Below are positions 23,548-32,411 of a stretch of 64,000 nucleotides of DNA, in pieces. Under the pieces are notes generated by a model. The model was not told where the DNA came from, did not search any database, and worked only from the letters and a program-made list of their open reading frames with translations. Positions within the stretch are counted from its first letter, which is position 1, and the number at the start of each line of letters is the position of its first letter. The translations under genes were made by a program, and so were the position numbers. This DNA comes from Fenollaria sporofastidiosus (GTDB taxonomy: Bacteria > Bacillota > Clostridia > Tissierellales > Peptoniphilaceae). The stretch lies in contig NZ_OW968186.1 in assembly GCF_943169635.2 (NCBI RefSeq), positions 62,001-126,000 on the forward strand, written 5' to 3'.

Positions 23548-24661
23548 AGGTATCATCCTCCAATAATTCATTCCAGTTATTTTGTGTCTTCTCTCTAAGA
23601 TGTGTTAAAGAAATAGCCATTTCTTTTTGTTTGCTTGGGAATAAATGTGCATATCGGTAAGTTATATCGATTGATTCATGCCCAACTCTATTTGCTATTG
23701 CCGTTGCAGAAAAACCAAGCTCTATCAATAATGATACATGAGAGTGCCTCAAATCGTGTATTCTAATCCTTTTCACGTCTGCTTTTTTTGAACCTCTATC
23801 CATTTCATGGTGCAAAAAACTTCTTGAAAAGTTAAATATCAAATCTTTGGGTTTTAATTTGTAAAACCCTTTCAAGTAAGATTTAATTTCATCCGATAAA
23901 AAATCCGGCATAACAATTGTTCTTATGCTTTTCTTAGTCTTAGGTTCTGTAATAATATTCTGTCCATCAATTCTTTGCAAAGACTCATTAATTGTTAAAG
24001 AGTTTGTGTCGAAATCAAATTTTTCTTCTGTTAAAGCTAAAAGTTCCCCTAATCTTAGTCCACACCAATACAATATCTCAAAAGCCACAAATGATTCTGG
24101 TTTATCTTTAATCACATTAGCAAATAATTCATACTCATCCTGTGTCCAAAAAAGCATTTCTCCTGAATCTTTTTCTCCTATTGATCCTACATCTCTAGCA
24201 ACATTAGTTTTTAAGTTATAGTATCTGCAAGCATGATTTAGTATACTACTAAATTGAGCATGAATTGTTCTAAGATAAGTATTAGAATATTTATTACCTC
24301 TGTCATCTTTAATTTTCATTAACTCATTTTGCCACTGTATAATTGTTACTTTATTTATATCTTTCATTGATAAATTTGCAAAATATGGCATTATTTTATT
24401 ATCTACAATGTATTCCTTAGTTCGCCATGTATTTTCTTTAACACGTGGCTTTTTATCTCTTTTATATAGCTCGAAAAACTCTCTAAATGTCATATCAATA
24501 GAATCAGCGTACTGATTTAAGAATTCTTTTTCCCAATTATTAGCTTCTTTTTTTGTTTTAAACCCCCTTTTTTTCTTTACTAGTTTTTCGCCCCTCCAAT
24601 TTGTGTAATTAAATTTGCAAAACCAAGTTTTGTTTCCGCTTTCATCTCTAAACGCTGGCAT
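23540..24661 (-). CDS. int: Tyrosine-type site-specific integrase
   Basis: A 373-residue integrase: an arm-binding N-terminal domain (FRDESGNKTWFCKFNYTNWR), a SAM-like core-binding domain (about residues 55-150) and a catalytic domain with Arg in CGLRLGE (near 203), HDLRHSHVSLL (near 301), GHES (near 327) and Tyr in TYRYAHLFP (near 336). All catalytic residues are present. It starts one base after the excisionase gene stops, so the two are co-expressed from the promoter at 24,968-24,996. It presumably integrates the island at guaA, although no repeat of the site was found inside the window. Confidence 0.92.
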   Translation of the reverse strand: MPAFRDESGNKTWFCKFNYTNWRGEKLVKKKRGFKTKKEANNWEKEFLNQYADSIDMTFREFFELYKRDKKPRVKENTWRTKEYIVDNKIMPYFANLSMKDINKVTIIQWQNELMKIKDDRGNKYSNTYLRTIHAQFSSILNHACRYYNLKTNVARDVGSIGEKDSGEMLFWTQDEYELFANVIKDKPESFVAFEILYWCGLRLGELLALTEEKFDFDTNSLTINESLQRIDGQNIITEPKTKKSIRTIVMPDFLSDEIKSYLKGFYKLKPKDLIFNFSRSFLHHEMDRGSKKADVKRIRIHDLRHSHVSLLIELGFSATAIANRVGHESIDITYRYAHLFPSKQKEMAISLTHLREKTQNNWNELLEDDTYV

Positions 24662-24662
24662 T

Positions 24663-24857
24663 TTATGCCTCCTTTACTTCTTTAGATCCATAACAATATT
24701 TTTCCATAAAATATCTTCTATTAACTTTTCCTCTTTGTACTCTATATCCTAGTTCTATAAGATCTCGATTCATATCATTAATAATTTGATATGCTGTTGT
24801 TCTACTAATATCTAGGAATTCTTGTACTTCTTTTGCATTCATAAAAATACTGTTCAT
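24663..24857 (-). CDS. xis: Excisionase-like helix-turn-helix protein
   Basis: A 64-residue protein with a helix-turn-helix of the AlpA/excisionase sort (MNAKEVQEFLDISRTTAYQI) and a basic wing. GGAGG lies five bases before the ATG. Its position directly upstream of int is that of recombination directionality factors. Confidence 0.75.
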   Translation of the reverse strand: MNSIFMNAKEVQEFLDISRTTAYQIINDMNRDLIELGYRVQRGKVNRRYFMEKYCYGSKEVKEA

Positions 24858-24941
24858 ATAGTCCTCCTTTCAATTTTATTGTAAGATTCTACATTCCTAA
24901 GATAATTAGGACGAGCACTAATTTAAATAACTTACTTTTTT

Positions 24942-24996
24942 AGTTCATATTCGAACTGTTTAAATATATTATATCAGTTCTTTTATGTTCTGTCAA
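24942..24996 (-). promoter_or_regulatory. xis-int promoter with repressor half-sites
   Basis: TTGACA (24991-24996), 17 bases, TATAAT (24968-24973): a full consensus promoter. GTTC/GAAC half-sites lie in the spacer and -35 region (24976, 24987), with a near-palindrome AGTTC-ATATTC-GAACT at 24942-24957 downstream. These are good candidates for operators of the divergent repressor, which would keep integrase silent. Confidence 0.65.
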
Positions 24997-25126
24997 TAGT
25001 ATTTTTTAAATAATTATTAGAAAATATTATTCATATTTCAAATAATATTATTAGAACATTTTTGTTGCTATTTTATTTTTATTATGATAAAATATATTTA
25101 TAAAATATAATTTGGGTGGTGTAATT

Positions 25127-25558
25127 ATGATTTCTGGAAAAAAATTAAAAAAACTTAGACTATTACGGGGTTTAACACAAAATCAATTAGCCATTAAATC
25201 TGGCATAACCGATGCAGCAATAAGAAACTATGAGTTAGGGAATAGATCTCCTAACAAAGAACAACTAAGAAAAGTTGCAGAAGCTCTTAATTGTGATATA
25301 TCAGCATTAATTGACCACGAAGCTAACTCGCCTTTTGAAATAATGCAAATAATTTTTGACTATGAAAATGACATGAAATTTAGGCCTATAACAGGAGGCG
25401 GAGAAACAACAAGTCTGTTATCCAATGATATTGATTTTAATAATTTTCTAATAGAATGGGATGAAATGAGGAAAAAACATTATAATGATGAAATAACAGA
25501 TGAAGAGTTTGAAGAATGGAAATTATCATATCCAAAAAAATCAAGATTTTTAAAATAA
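25127..25558 (+). CDS. Cro/CI-type repressor of the island
   Basis: A 143-residue protein with an Xre helix-turn-helix at residues 4-57 (LKKLRLLRGLTQNQLAIKSG and IRNYELGNRSPNKEQLRKVA) and an acidic C-terminal part without the Ser/Lys protease motif of LexA-like repressors. It is transcribed divergently from xis-int. The ATG at 25127 is used; the ribosome site GGTGG is weak. It probably controls the xis-int promoter and its own. Confidence 0.85.
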   Translation: MISGKKLKKLRLLRGLTQNQLAIKSGITDAAIRNYELGNRSPNKEQLRKVAEALNCDISALIDHEANSPFEIMQIIFDYENDMKFRPITGGGETTSLLSNDIDFNNFLIEWDEMRKKHYNDEITDEEFEEWKLSYPKKSRFLK

Positions 25559-25574
25559 AAATATGTACGCAAAA

Positions 25575-25606
25575 AGACCGCAGCTTGAAGCTACGGTCTA
25601 ATTTTT
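25575..25606. terminator. Bidirectional terminator between convergent genes
   Basis: AGACCG...AGCTT-G-AAGCT...CGGTCT with one mismatch (25575-25599), flanked by A5 on one side and T7 on the other. It serves the repressor and the leftward membrane-protein gene. Confidence 0.85.
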
Positions 25607-26047
25607 TTACATTTCTTTTTCAAATTTAGAATGCCAAAATACTGCATATATTTGTATAGAAAGATAGATTGCAACTAGTATTATTATTTGTAACTCATCA
25701 ACACCCATCAATGAAAACATAATAAGCATGGCTGCAAAGAGATAGGTCATTAAGTCGTAGGCCTTTGCCTTTGATTTTTCTGCAATCAATACGTTTCTTT
25801 CGTCCTTCTTATCAATTTCAAGCTGTCTTATTAACTCTTTGTTATTTTTTGTAGAGAAATATTTAATTATATTTCCCATGAAATGTCCGAAAACTCCACA
25901 TCCAATACCGATAAATAAATACGGAATAGCGAGGACTGTCTTATTTACACTATCGATGCTTTTGTGAAGATAGAATCCCGTTAAAACCAGTGCTACTCCA
26001 AAAAATACTAAAATCCAATCTTTTAAGATGCTTTTGTTTCTATTCAT
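25607..26047 (-). CDS. Four-span membrane protein paired with an HTH regulator
   Basis: A 146-residue protein with four hydrophobic segments (WILVFFGVALVLTGFYL, AIPYLFIGIGCGVFGHF, LMTYLFAAMLIMFSLMGV and IIILVAIYLSIQIYAVF) and a charged cytoplasmic section in the middle (about residues 70-95, with DERNVLIAEKSKAKAYD), as in DUF2178/DUF6442-like proteins. The ATG at 26047 has AGGAGGAAG, and the gene overlaps the HTH gene by eight bases. Such pairs are common in Firmicutes. The function is unknown. Confidence 0.65.
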   Translation of the reverse strand: MNRNKSILKDWILVFFGVALVLTGFYLHKSIDSVNKTVLAIPYLFIGIGCGVFGHFMGNIIKYFSTKNNKELIRQLEIDKKDERNVLIAEKSKAKAYDLMTYLFAAMLIMFSLMGVDELQIIILVAIYLSIQIYAVFWHSKFEKEM

Positions 26048-26246
26048 TTTCTTCCTCCTCATAAATAAAAATATCTTCAATTGTCAATTTAAAAAATTTA
26101 GCAATTTTAAAAGCTAAAATAATTGAAGGATTATACCTTCCATTCTCTAGAGAACCGATGGTCTGCCTTGACACTTCAAGGATATTTGCCAGTTCTTCTT
26201 GAGTAATTCCTTGACTTTTTCTAATTTCTTCAAGTCTATTTTTCAC
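26040..26246 (-). CDS. Small Xre-family regulator
   Basis: A 68-residue helix-turn-helix protein (RLEEIRKSQGITQEELANIL, then VSRQTIGSLENGRYNPS), the compact kind encoded upstream of small membrane proteins. It is translationally coupled to the membrane-protein gene that follows and probably controls the pair. Confidence 0.85.
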   Translation of the reverse strand: MKNRLEEIRKSQGITQEELANILEVSRQTIGSLENGRYNPSIILAFKIAKFFKLTIEDIFIYEEEENE

Positions 26247-26352
26247 ATTTAATTACCTCCCATCAAATGACAAGTTAACTTTACATATATTATAATTCTT
26301 TTTAGAGTAAATGTCAAGTAAACTTTCCATTTTTTGTGATGATAAATTTTAT

Positions 26353-26421
26353 TTATGGTGTTGGTTTAATATAAATTTTTGATATTTTGTTTAGTCTTAT
26401 TTCTGGTCTTTTTCTTGCCAT
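26353..26421 (-). CDS. Possible 22-residue basic peptide
   Basis: ATG at 26421 follows AGGAGGAATTTTT and opens MARKRPEIRLNKISKIYIKP, then TP and a stop. It could be the beginning of a lost mobilization or DNA-binding gene, or a leader peptide. The ribosome site also forms part of the hairpin at 26429-26458, which could hide it. Confidence 0.35.
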   Translation of the reverse strand: MARKRPEIRLNKISKIYIKPTP

Positions 26422-26428
26422 AAAAATT

Positions 26429-26458
26429 CCTCCTGATTATGATTATCTAATCAGGAGG
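26429..26458. repeat. Perfect 11-bp hairpin overlapping a ribosome site
   Basis: CCTCCTGATTA pairs with TAATCAGGAGG around an eight-base loop. On the minus strand the second arm contains the GGAGG of the peptide at 26353-26421. Confidence 0.5.
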
Positions 26459-26499
26459 AGTTTATATACACAAACTAATTCAAAGTCTCAATTTTTTGT

Positions 26500-26640
26500 C
26501 CAAATGTAAACCACTTGGAACTATTATTCAATTTATTCTTTTTTACTTCCAGTACCATTTGAGTACCAGTAGCCATTTTTCATTCTCTATATAGCTTGTA
26601 ATCAAGCCATTTTAGAAAATTTTGCGATTACTCCCACTCG
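26500..26640. other. Island end at guaA: arm-type repeats and probable att site
   Basis: The last codons and stop of guaA (GAGTGGGAGTAA on the minus strand, ending at 26628) are followed by a non-coding stretch with the direct repeat AGTACCA at 26551-26557 and 26562-26568, 11 bases apart, as expected for integrase arm sites. The 3' end of guaA is a known integration target for islands and mobilizable elements. The core sequence was not found again in the window, so the other att site must be outside it or has diverged. Confidence 0.5.
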
Positions 26641-28163
26641 ATTGTTCCTGGTGGCTTCGATGTTATATCATACACCACTCTATTAATTCCTTTTACCTCA
26701 TTTATGATTCTATTTGAAATTTTTGCAAGTATATCCATATCTATAGGGTAGAATTCTGCTGTCATGCCGTCGGTGCTTGTTACTGCTCTTAGGGCGCATA
26801 CGTAGTCGTATGTTCTTTCGTCGCCCATAACGCCTACTGTTTTTATGTCTGGTAGCGCTGCAAAGGCTTGCCAAATCTTTCTATATAGGCCGTTTTTCTT
26901 TAGCTCGTCTATATAGATGGCGTCTGCTTCACGAAGTATGTTTAGTTTTGCCTCTGTAATCTCGCCTATAACTCTGATGGCAAGGCCTGGTCCTGGGAAT
27001 GGATGTCTATAGATAAGGTCTTCATCTAGTCCAAGTTCAAGTCCTATGGCTCTTACTTCGTCTTTGAATAACTCTCTTAGTGGCTCTATAAGTCCTTCGA
27101 AACCTATGTCATCTGGAAGTCCGCCAACGTTGTGGTGACTTTTGATGACTGCTGAACCGTTTGTGCCTGATTCAACTACGTCTGGATATATGGTTCCTTG
27201 TACAAGGTAGTCAATCTTACCAAGCTTCTTTGCTTCTTCTTCGAAGACTCTGATAAACTCCTCGCCTATGATTTTTCTCTTCTTTTCTGGTTCGGATACT
27301 CCAGCTAATTTGTCTAGGTATCTCTTTTGTGCGTTCACTCTTATGAAGTTGATCTTGAATCTGTTCTTAAATATCTCTTCAACTTGATCGCCTTCATCTT
27401 TTCTAAGTAGACCGTGGTCAACGAAGATACATGTTAGCTTGTCACCTATCGCCTTGTGCATAAGTACTGCGGCTACTGATGAGTCAACTCCTCCTGATAG
27501 TGCAAGTAGTGCCTTCTTGTCTCCAACTTTTTCTCTAATCTCTTTAACTTTATTTTCAATGAAATTTTCGCTCGTCCAGTCGCCCTTAAGACCTGCTATG
27601 TCATAAAGGAAGTTTCTTATCATCTTGTCGCCGTCGATGGAGTGCTTTACTTCTGGGTGGAATTGCACTGCGTATATCTTTTTTTCTTCGTTTTCCATCG
27701 CTGCGATAGGACAGTTGTCTGTCGATGCTATGCACTTAAAACCTTCTGGTAATTTGGATATGTAGTCTGTGTGACTCATCCAAACTTGACCGCTCTCTAC
27801 ACCCTTAAACAGCTTTGACTCTTCATAGTGGCAGATGGTCTTGCCGTACTCTCTGTTCTTCTCTGAACCCTTCTTTACCTCTCCACCTAGTAGGTGTGCT
27901 GTTAATTGAGCCCCATAACATATACCTAAGATAGGTATGCCTAGTTCGAATATCTCCTTCGATATTGATGGTGAGTCATCTAGGTAGGCTGAGTTCGGTC
28001 CGCCTGTAAAGATTATTGCCTTAGGCTTCATTGCTTTTATCTCTTCAACGCTCTTAGTGTAAGGAATTATCTCTGAGTAGATATTGTTCTCTCTAACACG
28101 TCTTGCGATTAATTGCTTGTATTGTCCTCCGAAATCTATTACTAAGACTAAATCGTGTTTCAT
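26628..28163 (-). CDS. guaA: GMP synthase (glutamine-hydrolysing)
   Basis: A 511-residue enzyme that makes GMP from XMP. The N-terminal class I glutamine amidotransferase has GGPNS near residue 57, catalytic Cys in [10 protein letters not shown] near residue 80 and a histidine in AVQFHPEV near 170. The PP-loop ATP motif is [11 protein letters not shown] near residue 225, and the C-terminal dimer domain ends KPPGTIEWE. It is full length, and its 3' end borders the accessory island with the coding sequence intact. Confidence 0.98.
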   Translation of the reverse strand: MKHDLVLVIDFGGQYKQLIARRVRENNIYSEIIPYTKSVEEIKAMKPKAIIFTGGPNSAYLDDSPSISKEIFELGIPILGICYGAQLTAHLLGGEVKKGSEKNREYGKTICHYEESKLFKGVESGQVWMSHTDYISKLPEGFKCIASTDNCPIAAMENEEKKIYAVQFHPEVKHSIDGDKMIRNFLYDIAGLKGDWTSENFIENKVKEIREKVGDKKALLALSGGVDSSVAAVLMHKAIGDKLTCIFVDHGLLRKDEGDQVEEIFKNRFKINFIRVNAQKRYLDKLAGVSEPEKKRKIIGEEFIRVFEEEAKKLGKIDYLVQGTIYPDVVESGTNGSAVIKSHHNVGGLPDDIGFEGLIEPLRELFKDEVRAIGLELGLDEDLIYRHPFPGPGLAIRVIGEITEAKLNILREADAIYIDELKKNGLYRKIWQAFAALPDIKTVGVMGDERTYDYVCALRAVTSTDGMTAEFYPIDMDILAKISNRIINEVKGINRVVYDITSKPPGTIEWE

Positions 28164-28297
28164 TTAATCACCTCTTTCAATAATTATATCACAAGTTTAT
28201 TTTTAAAGCTATAAGTTTATCAAATAAGTTACAATTTTATCGATATTGTTATATAACTATAGTAAAGTGGTATAATATATACAAAGGAGATGATATT

Positions 28298-30367
28298 ATG
28301 CTTAAAAGATTAAATGTACTTGTTTGTGCTATCATCATTATGGCTATAGTGGTATCGGCTATGCCAGGGCGTGCGCTTGCACAAGCAAAGACTAGTGATG
28401 CAGCTTCTGATAAGGCTGTAGAGAAATTAGTTTTAAAAGCAAAAGAGGTATTTAATATCAAAGACGTCTACGACAATTTCGAGGTCAATAGTTCGACTGA
28501 CAACGAATACGGCACTATATACAACTTGTCATGGACTAAGAAGGACGGCTCGAGTGATGTTAATGTCAGCATATCAAAGGATATGCACATCACTAATTAC
28601 AACATTTACGATAACAAAAAGTATGAGACGCTTAAACCAAATTATTCATATGATGCTTTGAAGAAATATGCTCTTGATATGATCAAAAAGATTGACCCAG
28701 TAAATGCTAAGAGCCTTAAGCTAAACGAAAACTCTTATCGAAACATCGACAGTGACAACGCATACAATTTTAACTTCGATAGATATGTAAATGGTAAACA
28801 TGTTTTAGGTGACGTCGCAAGCATCACAATCAGCTATCTTGACAAGAGCATACAAATGTACTCACTAAACTATAACCATGGTTTTGACTTTTCAAAGACT
28901 GATGAGTTCGACTCTCTTAAGAGCAATTTAACTATGGACGAGGCTATCAAGATCTACAAGGACAATGAATATCTAAAGCCTATGATTAAGTTTGTGATCA
29001 ATGAAAAGAAGGAACCAAGGCTTACTTTTAAGACTATATATAGCAACGAGTTAAATGCAAACTACTATGTTAATTCGACTACTAAGAAATATGAGCGCTA
29101 CAACTACCCTATCTTTTTAAATAATTATATGAAGAAGGACGCTGCTGCTACAGAAGAGGCTATGGATGGTCTTAGCGAGTACGAAGTTAAAGGCATTGAC
29201 AAGATTAAGGGCATCAAGTCTAAGGACGAAGCTGTTAAAAAGGCAAAAACTTTTGTGAAGGACGCTAGCAAAGCAAAGGTGACTTTATCAACTTTAAATC
29301 AAGACTACATCTCTAAGGACTACGTCTACAACATCAATATGGAAAGTGGCAAAGATGAGAAAAAGACTTTCTATAACATTTCTTTAGATGCAAAGGACTT
29401 AACTCTTCTAAGGTACAATGTTTATAGTAACTTTGACAAAAGCGATAGCAATAAAAAAGATTTAAGTCCTGACGAATTAAAGAAGATTGCTATGGACTAT
29501 ATCAAGAAGAATGCAAGTGACATAGCTGACAAGAGCCTAGAACTAATAAACACTGAGAATAACTCTGTATACTTTGTAAGAGTGATCGATGGCTACTACG
29601 TTCCTGAAAATTTCATTAACATAGATATATCAAAGGATACTAAAGAAGTTAATTCTTATTCTAGAACTTGGTACAGAAAAGCACTTAATTATGATAAGGC
29701 AAAGATATCTACAGATGAAGCATATGATCTAGTGAAAAAGGAAATTGATTACGAAGAAGTTTATCAATATATAAGGGATAATTCTGATCCAGCTAAGTCA
29801 AAAGTAGTAATGAGCTACATTCCAAAGAGTGCTAGAATCGAGATTGACGCAATAAGTGGCAAGCTTGCTAAAAATTCTAATGAATTTAGAAACTACTCTG
29901 ACCTTGAAAAGTCTAAGTATAAAGACAAGGCTACTCTACTTAAGCAAATGGGCTACAGCTACCTTGAAAATGAAATTATGCCAGAGAAAAACTTGAAGCA
30001 AAAAGATTTCGTAAGCTTCATGTATAGATATGGCTCTAAAGATATTGACAAAGATGACGCAATAGACGATGCTTATCAAAGAGCTATAAGAAATGGCATC
30101 ATAAAAGAAAATGAAGTGAATAAAGAAAAAGAATTAAGCACAATTGACCTAGCTAAGTACATGGTAAGACTAAAAGACATGGAAGAGCTTGTAGGAAAGG
30201 ATATATTTAAGCCAGTGAATGCAAAGGCTAAACTAACAAACGAAGAAAATTCTTATCTAAGCCTTGCAAAGGCACTTGGCTATATAAATTATGACACAGT
30301 TGACAAGAACGCAAAGATTAATAGAGATGAGTTTATAAACATAGCTTATAACTACGTATTCAAGTAA
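28298..30367 (+). CDS. Secreted YcdB-like protein with SLH-type C-terminus
   Basis: A 689-residue exported protein. A signal peptide (basic start, hydrophobic LVCAIIIMAIVVSAM, cleavage after about residue 29) is followed by repeated YcdB/YcdC-type modules, in which the pattern of ELKKIAMDYIKKN, a hydrophobic strand and SITIS-like endings recurs three or four times. Two or three weak S-layer-homology-like repeats close the protein (last ~130 residues, with GYSYLENEIMPEKNLKQKDF and YINYDTVDKNAKINRDEF). An AAAGGAGATG ribosome site and a TATAAT at 28271 precede it. It is probably attached to the cell wall. The role is unknown. Confidence 0.7.
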   Translation: MLKRLNVLVCAIIIMAIVVSAMPGRALAQAKTSDAASDKAVEKLVLKAKEVFNIKDVYDNFEVNSSTDNEYGTIYNLSWTKKDGSSDVNVSISKDMHITNYNIYDNKKYETLKPNYSYDALKKYALDMIKKIDPVNAKSLKLNENSYRNIDSDNAYNFNFDRYVNGKHVLGDVASITISYLDKSIQMYSLNYNHGFDFSKTDEFDSLKSNLTMDEAIKIYKDNEYLKPMIKFVINEKKEPRLTFKTIYSNELNANYYVNSTTKKYERYNYPIFLNNYMKKDAAATEEAMDGLSEYEVKGIDKIKGIKSKDEAVKKAKTFVKDASKAKVTLSTLNQDYISKDYVYNINMESGKDEKKTFYNISLDAKDLTLLRYNVYSNFDKSDSNKKDLSPDELKKIAMDYIKKNASDIADKSLELINTENNSVYFVRVIDGYYVPENFINIDISKDTKEVNSYSRTWYRKALNYDKAKISTDEAYDLVKKEIDYEEVYQYIRDNSDPAKSKVVMSYIPKSARIEIDAISGKLAKNSNEFRNYSDLEKSKYKDKATLLKQMGYSYLENEIMPEKNLKQKDFVSFMYRYGSKDIDKDDAIDDAYQRAIRNGIIKENEVNKEKELSTIDLAKYMVRLKDMEELVGKDIFKPVNAKAKLTNEENSYLSLAKALGYINYDTVDKNAKINRDEFINIAYNYVFK

Positions 30368-30378
30368 ATATACGCATA

Positions 30379-30410
30379 AAAATGCTTACAGCGATCGCTG
30401 TAAGCATTTT
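30379..30410. terminator. Bidirectional 32-bp perfect palindrome
   Basis: AAAATGCTTACAGCGA and its exact complement form a long stem with T-rich flanks on both sides, between convergent genes. Confidence 0.9.
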
Positions 30411-30424
30411 CTTTTATACAAGTA

Positions 30425-31471
30425 TTAATCTTCTAATAAGTAAGCTAGTGCTAGTCTAAATGTTGCGTCAACTGCTTCCTTGTGTGTTCTTTCAAAGCTG
30501 TGTGATGCGTCAACACCTGGTCCTATAAGTGCGGCTCTTACGTTCCAGCCAGCTCTTAAAACTGCTGATGCGTCTGATCCGTAATATGGATATATGTCTA
30601 TTGCGTATGGAATTTCGTGTTTTCTAGCAAGTTTGATAAGTTTTTCGCTCATCATCTTGTCATAAGGTCCTGAAGAATCTTTTACACAAACAGTGCATTT
30701 ATATTCAGATGATGTTTGTCCTGTACCTGGCGCTGCCATGTCTACAGCTATGAACTCAACTGTCTTTTCAGGTAGGCCTGCACTTGATCCGTGACCAAGC
30801 TCTTCATAGTTTGAGATGAAGAAGTTTGTTGTGTGCTTTGGCTTAATATTATTTTCCTTTAAATATTTAACTAGTCCAACAAGAACTGCAACGCATGCCT
30901 TGTCGTCAAGGTGGCGTGACTTAATGAAGCCTGATGGTGTAACCCATGTGCCTGGATATAGGTATACATAGTCACCTACATTTATGCCAAGCTTCTCTAC
31001 ATCTTCTCTCGACTCTACCTTTTCGTCGATTCTAATCTCCATAGAGTCTTCGTCTCTCTTTGTCTCGTCAGCTTTTGCTCCATAAACATGTGTTGAAGAA
31101 ACATTAGTAAGTATAGTTCCTGTGTACTCGCCATCGTCGATAGTTGAGATAACGCACTCACATCCTTCGATAACATTCCATGGGTAGCCGCCTAATTTAG
31201 TGAGTTTAAGTCTGCCAGTAGATGTTATGTCCTTAACCATGCAGCCAAGTGTATCAACGTGAGCTGATAATGTTACTTGTTCTTCATCGTCTTCGCCTTC
31301 AACTGTTACATAAAAACCGTTCTTAGCATTCTTGTGTGCCTTTAGGCCGTACTTATTAAATTCATCTTCAACTAAGTTTAGTGCCTTGATAGTGTCTCCT
31401 GTTGGTGATGGTGTTTTTAAAAGTTTCACCATAAACTCGACCATGTAGTCTAAATCGTACTTAATGTCCAT
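30425..31471 (-). CDS. M42-family metallo-aminopeptidase
   Basis: A 348-residue peptidase of the M42 (glutamyl aminopeptidase/FrvX) family, a cytoplasmic enzyme that forms large shells. Metal ligands are visible: VTLSAHVDTLG (first His and Asp), SRHLDDKACV, YEELGHGSSAG (catalytic Glu), VDMAAPG and a late His in FERTHKEAV. It is the last gene of the leftward operon that starts at murB, three bases after aroQ. It has no obvious link to the shikimate steps. Confidence 0.92.
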   Translation of the reverse strand: MDIKYDLDYMVEFMVKLLKTPSPTGDTIKALNLVEDEFNKYGLKAHKNAKNGFYVTVEGEDDEEQVTLSAHVDTLGCMVKDITSTGRLKLTKLGGYPWNVIEGCECVISTIDDGEYTGTILTNVSSTHVYGAKADETKRDEDSMEIRIDEKVESREDVEKLGINVGDYVYLYPGTWVTPSGFIKSRHLDDKACVAVLVGLVKYLKENNIKPKHTTNFFISNYEELGHGSSAGLPEKTVEFIAVDMAAPGTGQTSSEYKCTVCVKDSSGPYDKMMSEKLIKLARKHEIPYAIDIYPYYGSDASAVLRAGWNVRAALIGPGVDASHSFERTHKEAVDATFRLALAYLLED

Positions 31472-31473
31472 TA

Positions 31474-31908
31474 TTATTCCTCCCTTAATATATAGTCGAT
31501 TGCTAATTTATATGATTCAAAATTGAATCCTGTTATCACTCCGTCACATGCTGGTGCTGTGATAGATTTTTGTCTGAACTCATCGCGTGCCAATATATTT
31601 GTTAAGTGCACCTCAACTTTTTTAAGCTTCAAAGCCTTTAACGCATCGTATATGGCGTAGCTGTAGTGCGAGTAGGCAGCAGGATTGATGATAAGTGCGT
31701 CGTAGTCTTTATAAAGCAGCTCTTGAAGCTTGTCAATGATGACGCCTTCACAGTTTGATTGAAACTCATCAAGGCTTGCCCCCTTATCACTTGCATAAGC
31801 TTTAATTTCCTCTACTAGCTCCTTATATGTTTTATTGCCATAAATTCCGGTCTCTCTCATACCAAGTATATTGATATTGGGTCCGTTAATTACAATTATC
31901 TTCTTCAT
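31474..31908 (-). CDS. aroQ: 3-dehydroquinate dehydratase, type II
   Basis: A 144-residue enzyme for the third shikimate step (dehydroquinate to dehydroshikimate). It has NGPNINILGMRETGIYG with the catalytic Tyr/Arg loop near residue 22, then INPAAYSHYSYAIYDAL, and EVHLTNILARDEFR with the catalytic His near 100. It overlaps aroK by four bases. Confidence 0.96.
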   Translation of the reverse strand: MKKIIVINGPNINILGMRETGIYGNKTYKELVEEIKAYASDKGASLDEFQSNCEGVIIDKLQELLYKDYDALIINPAAYSHYSYAIYDALKALKLKKVEVHLTNILARDEFRQKSITAPACDGVITGFNFESYKLAIDYILREE

Positions 31909-32411
31909 TTAATCACTCCTTGTACCTTAAGGCGTCTCTTGAGCTCCTTACACATCAAGAAGACTGACTTGTCCGTCTTTATACTCATGTCTTTATACTT
32001 TTCGAAGAGTGGCTCCCTCTCCTTATATAGCCTAGCCATAGGGTCTGTACCCTCTCTTAGTAGAGGTCTGCGGCTTGTATCGAGCTTAGTCATTAAAAAC
32101 TCGAGCGGCCTCTTTAGGTAGATAACGTAGCCATGCTGCTTGAGATATATCATATTCTCCTCGCGTATTACTGTACCGCCGCCTGTTGCTATGACCCTTC
32201 TGTCAAGACTAGCCGCCTTCTTGCATGCAGCCGTCTCCATCTTCCTAAACTCTTCCTCGCCATACTTTTCAAAAATTTCGTTTATGCTCATGCCTGCCTT
32301 CTTCTCGATCATCCTATCCGTGTCGATGGCTCTATAGCCAAGCATCCTTGCAAGCTCATGCGCTATGGTAGTCTTGCCACTGTTGGGCATACCTATGATG
32401 ACTATGTTCAT
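31905..32411 (-). CDS. aroK: Shikimate kinase
   Basis: A 168-residue kinase with P-loop GMPNSGKTTIAHELA at residues 7-21, DTDRMIEKKAGMSINEIF (Mg and shikimate binding), GGGTVIR near 78 and RRPLL near 116 in the lid. It phosphorylates shikimate. Start and stop overlap aroC and aroQ by four bases. Confidence 0.96.
   Translation of the reverse strand: MNIVIIGMPNSGKTTIAHELARMLGYRAIDTDRMIEKKAGMSINEIFEKYGEEEFRKMETAACKKAASLDRRVIATGGGTVIREENMIYLKQHGYVIYLKRPLEFLMTKLDTSRRPLLREGTDPMARLYKEREPLFEKYKDMSIKTDKSVFLMCKELKRRLKVQGVIK

Noticed and set aside
26628..26660. Repeat of the guaA 3' end marking the far island boundary
   Set aside because: I looked for the ATTACTCCCACTCGA sequence elsewhere in the window by eye and found only short partial matches (for example near 16,130 and 18,830), so the second att site is not claimed.
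28164..28297. Purine riboswitch upstream of guaA
   Set aside because: The gap is only 134 bases, shared with a divergent gene, and lacks the conserved purine aptamer core.
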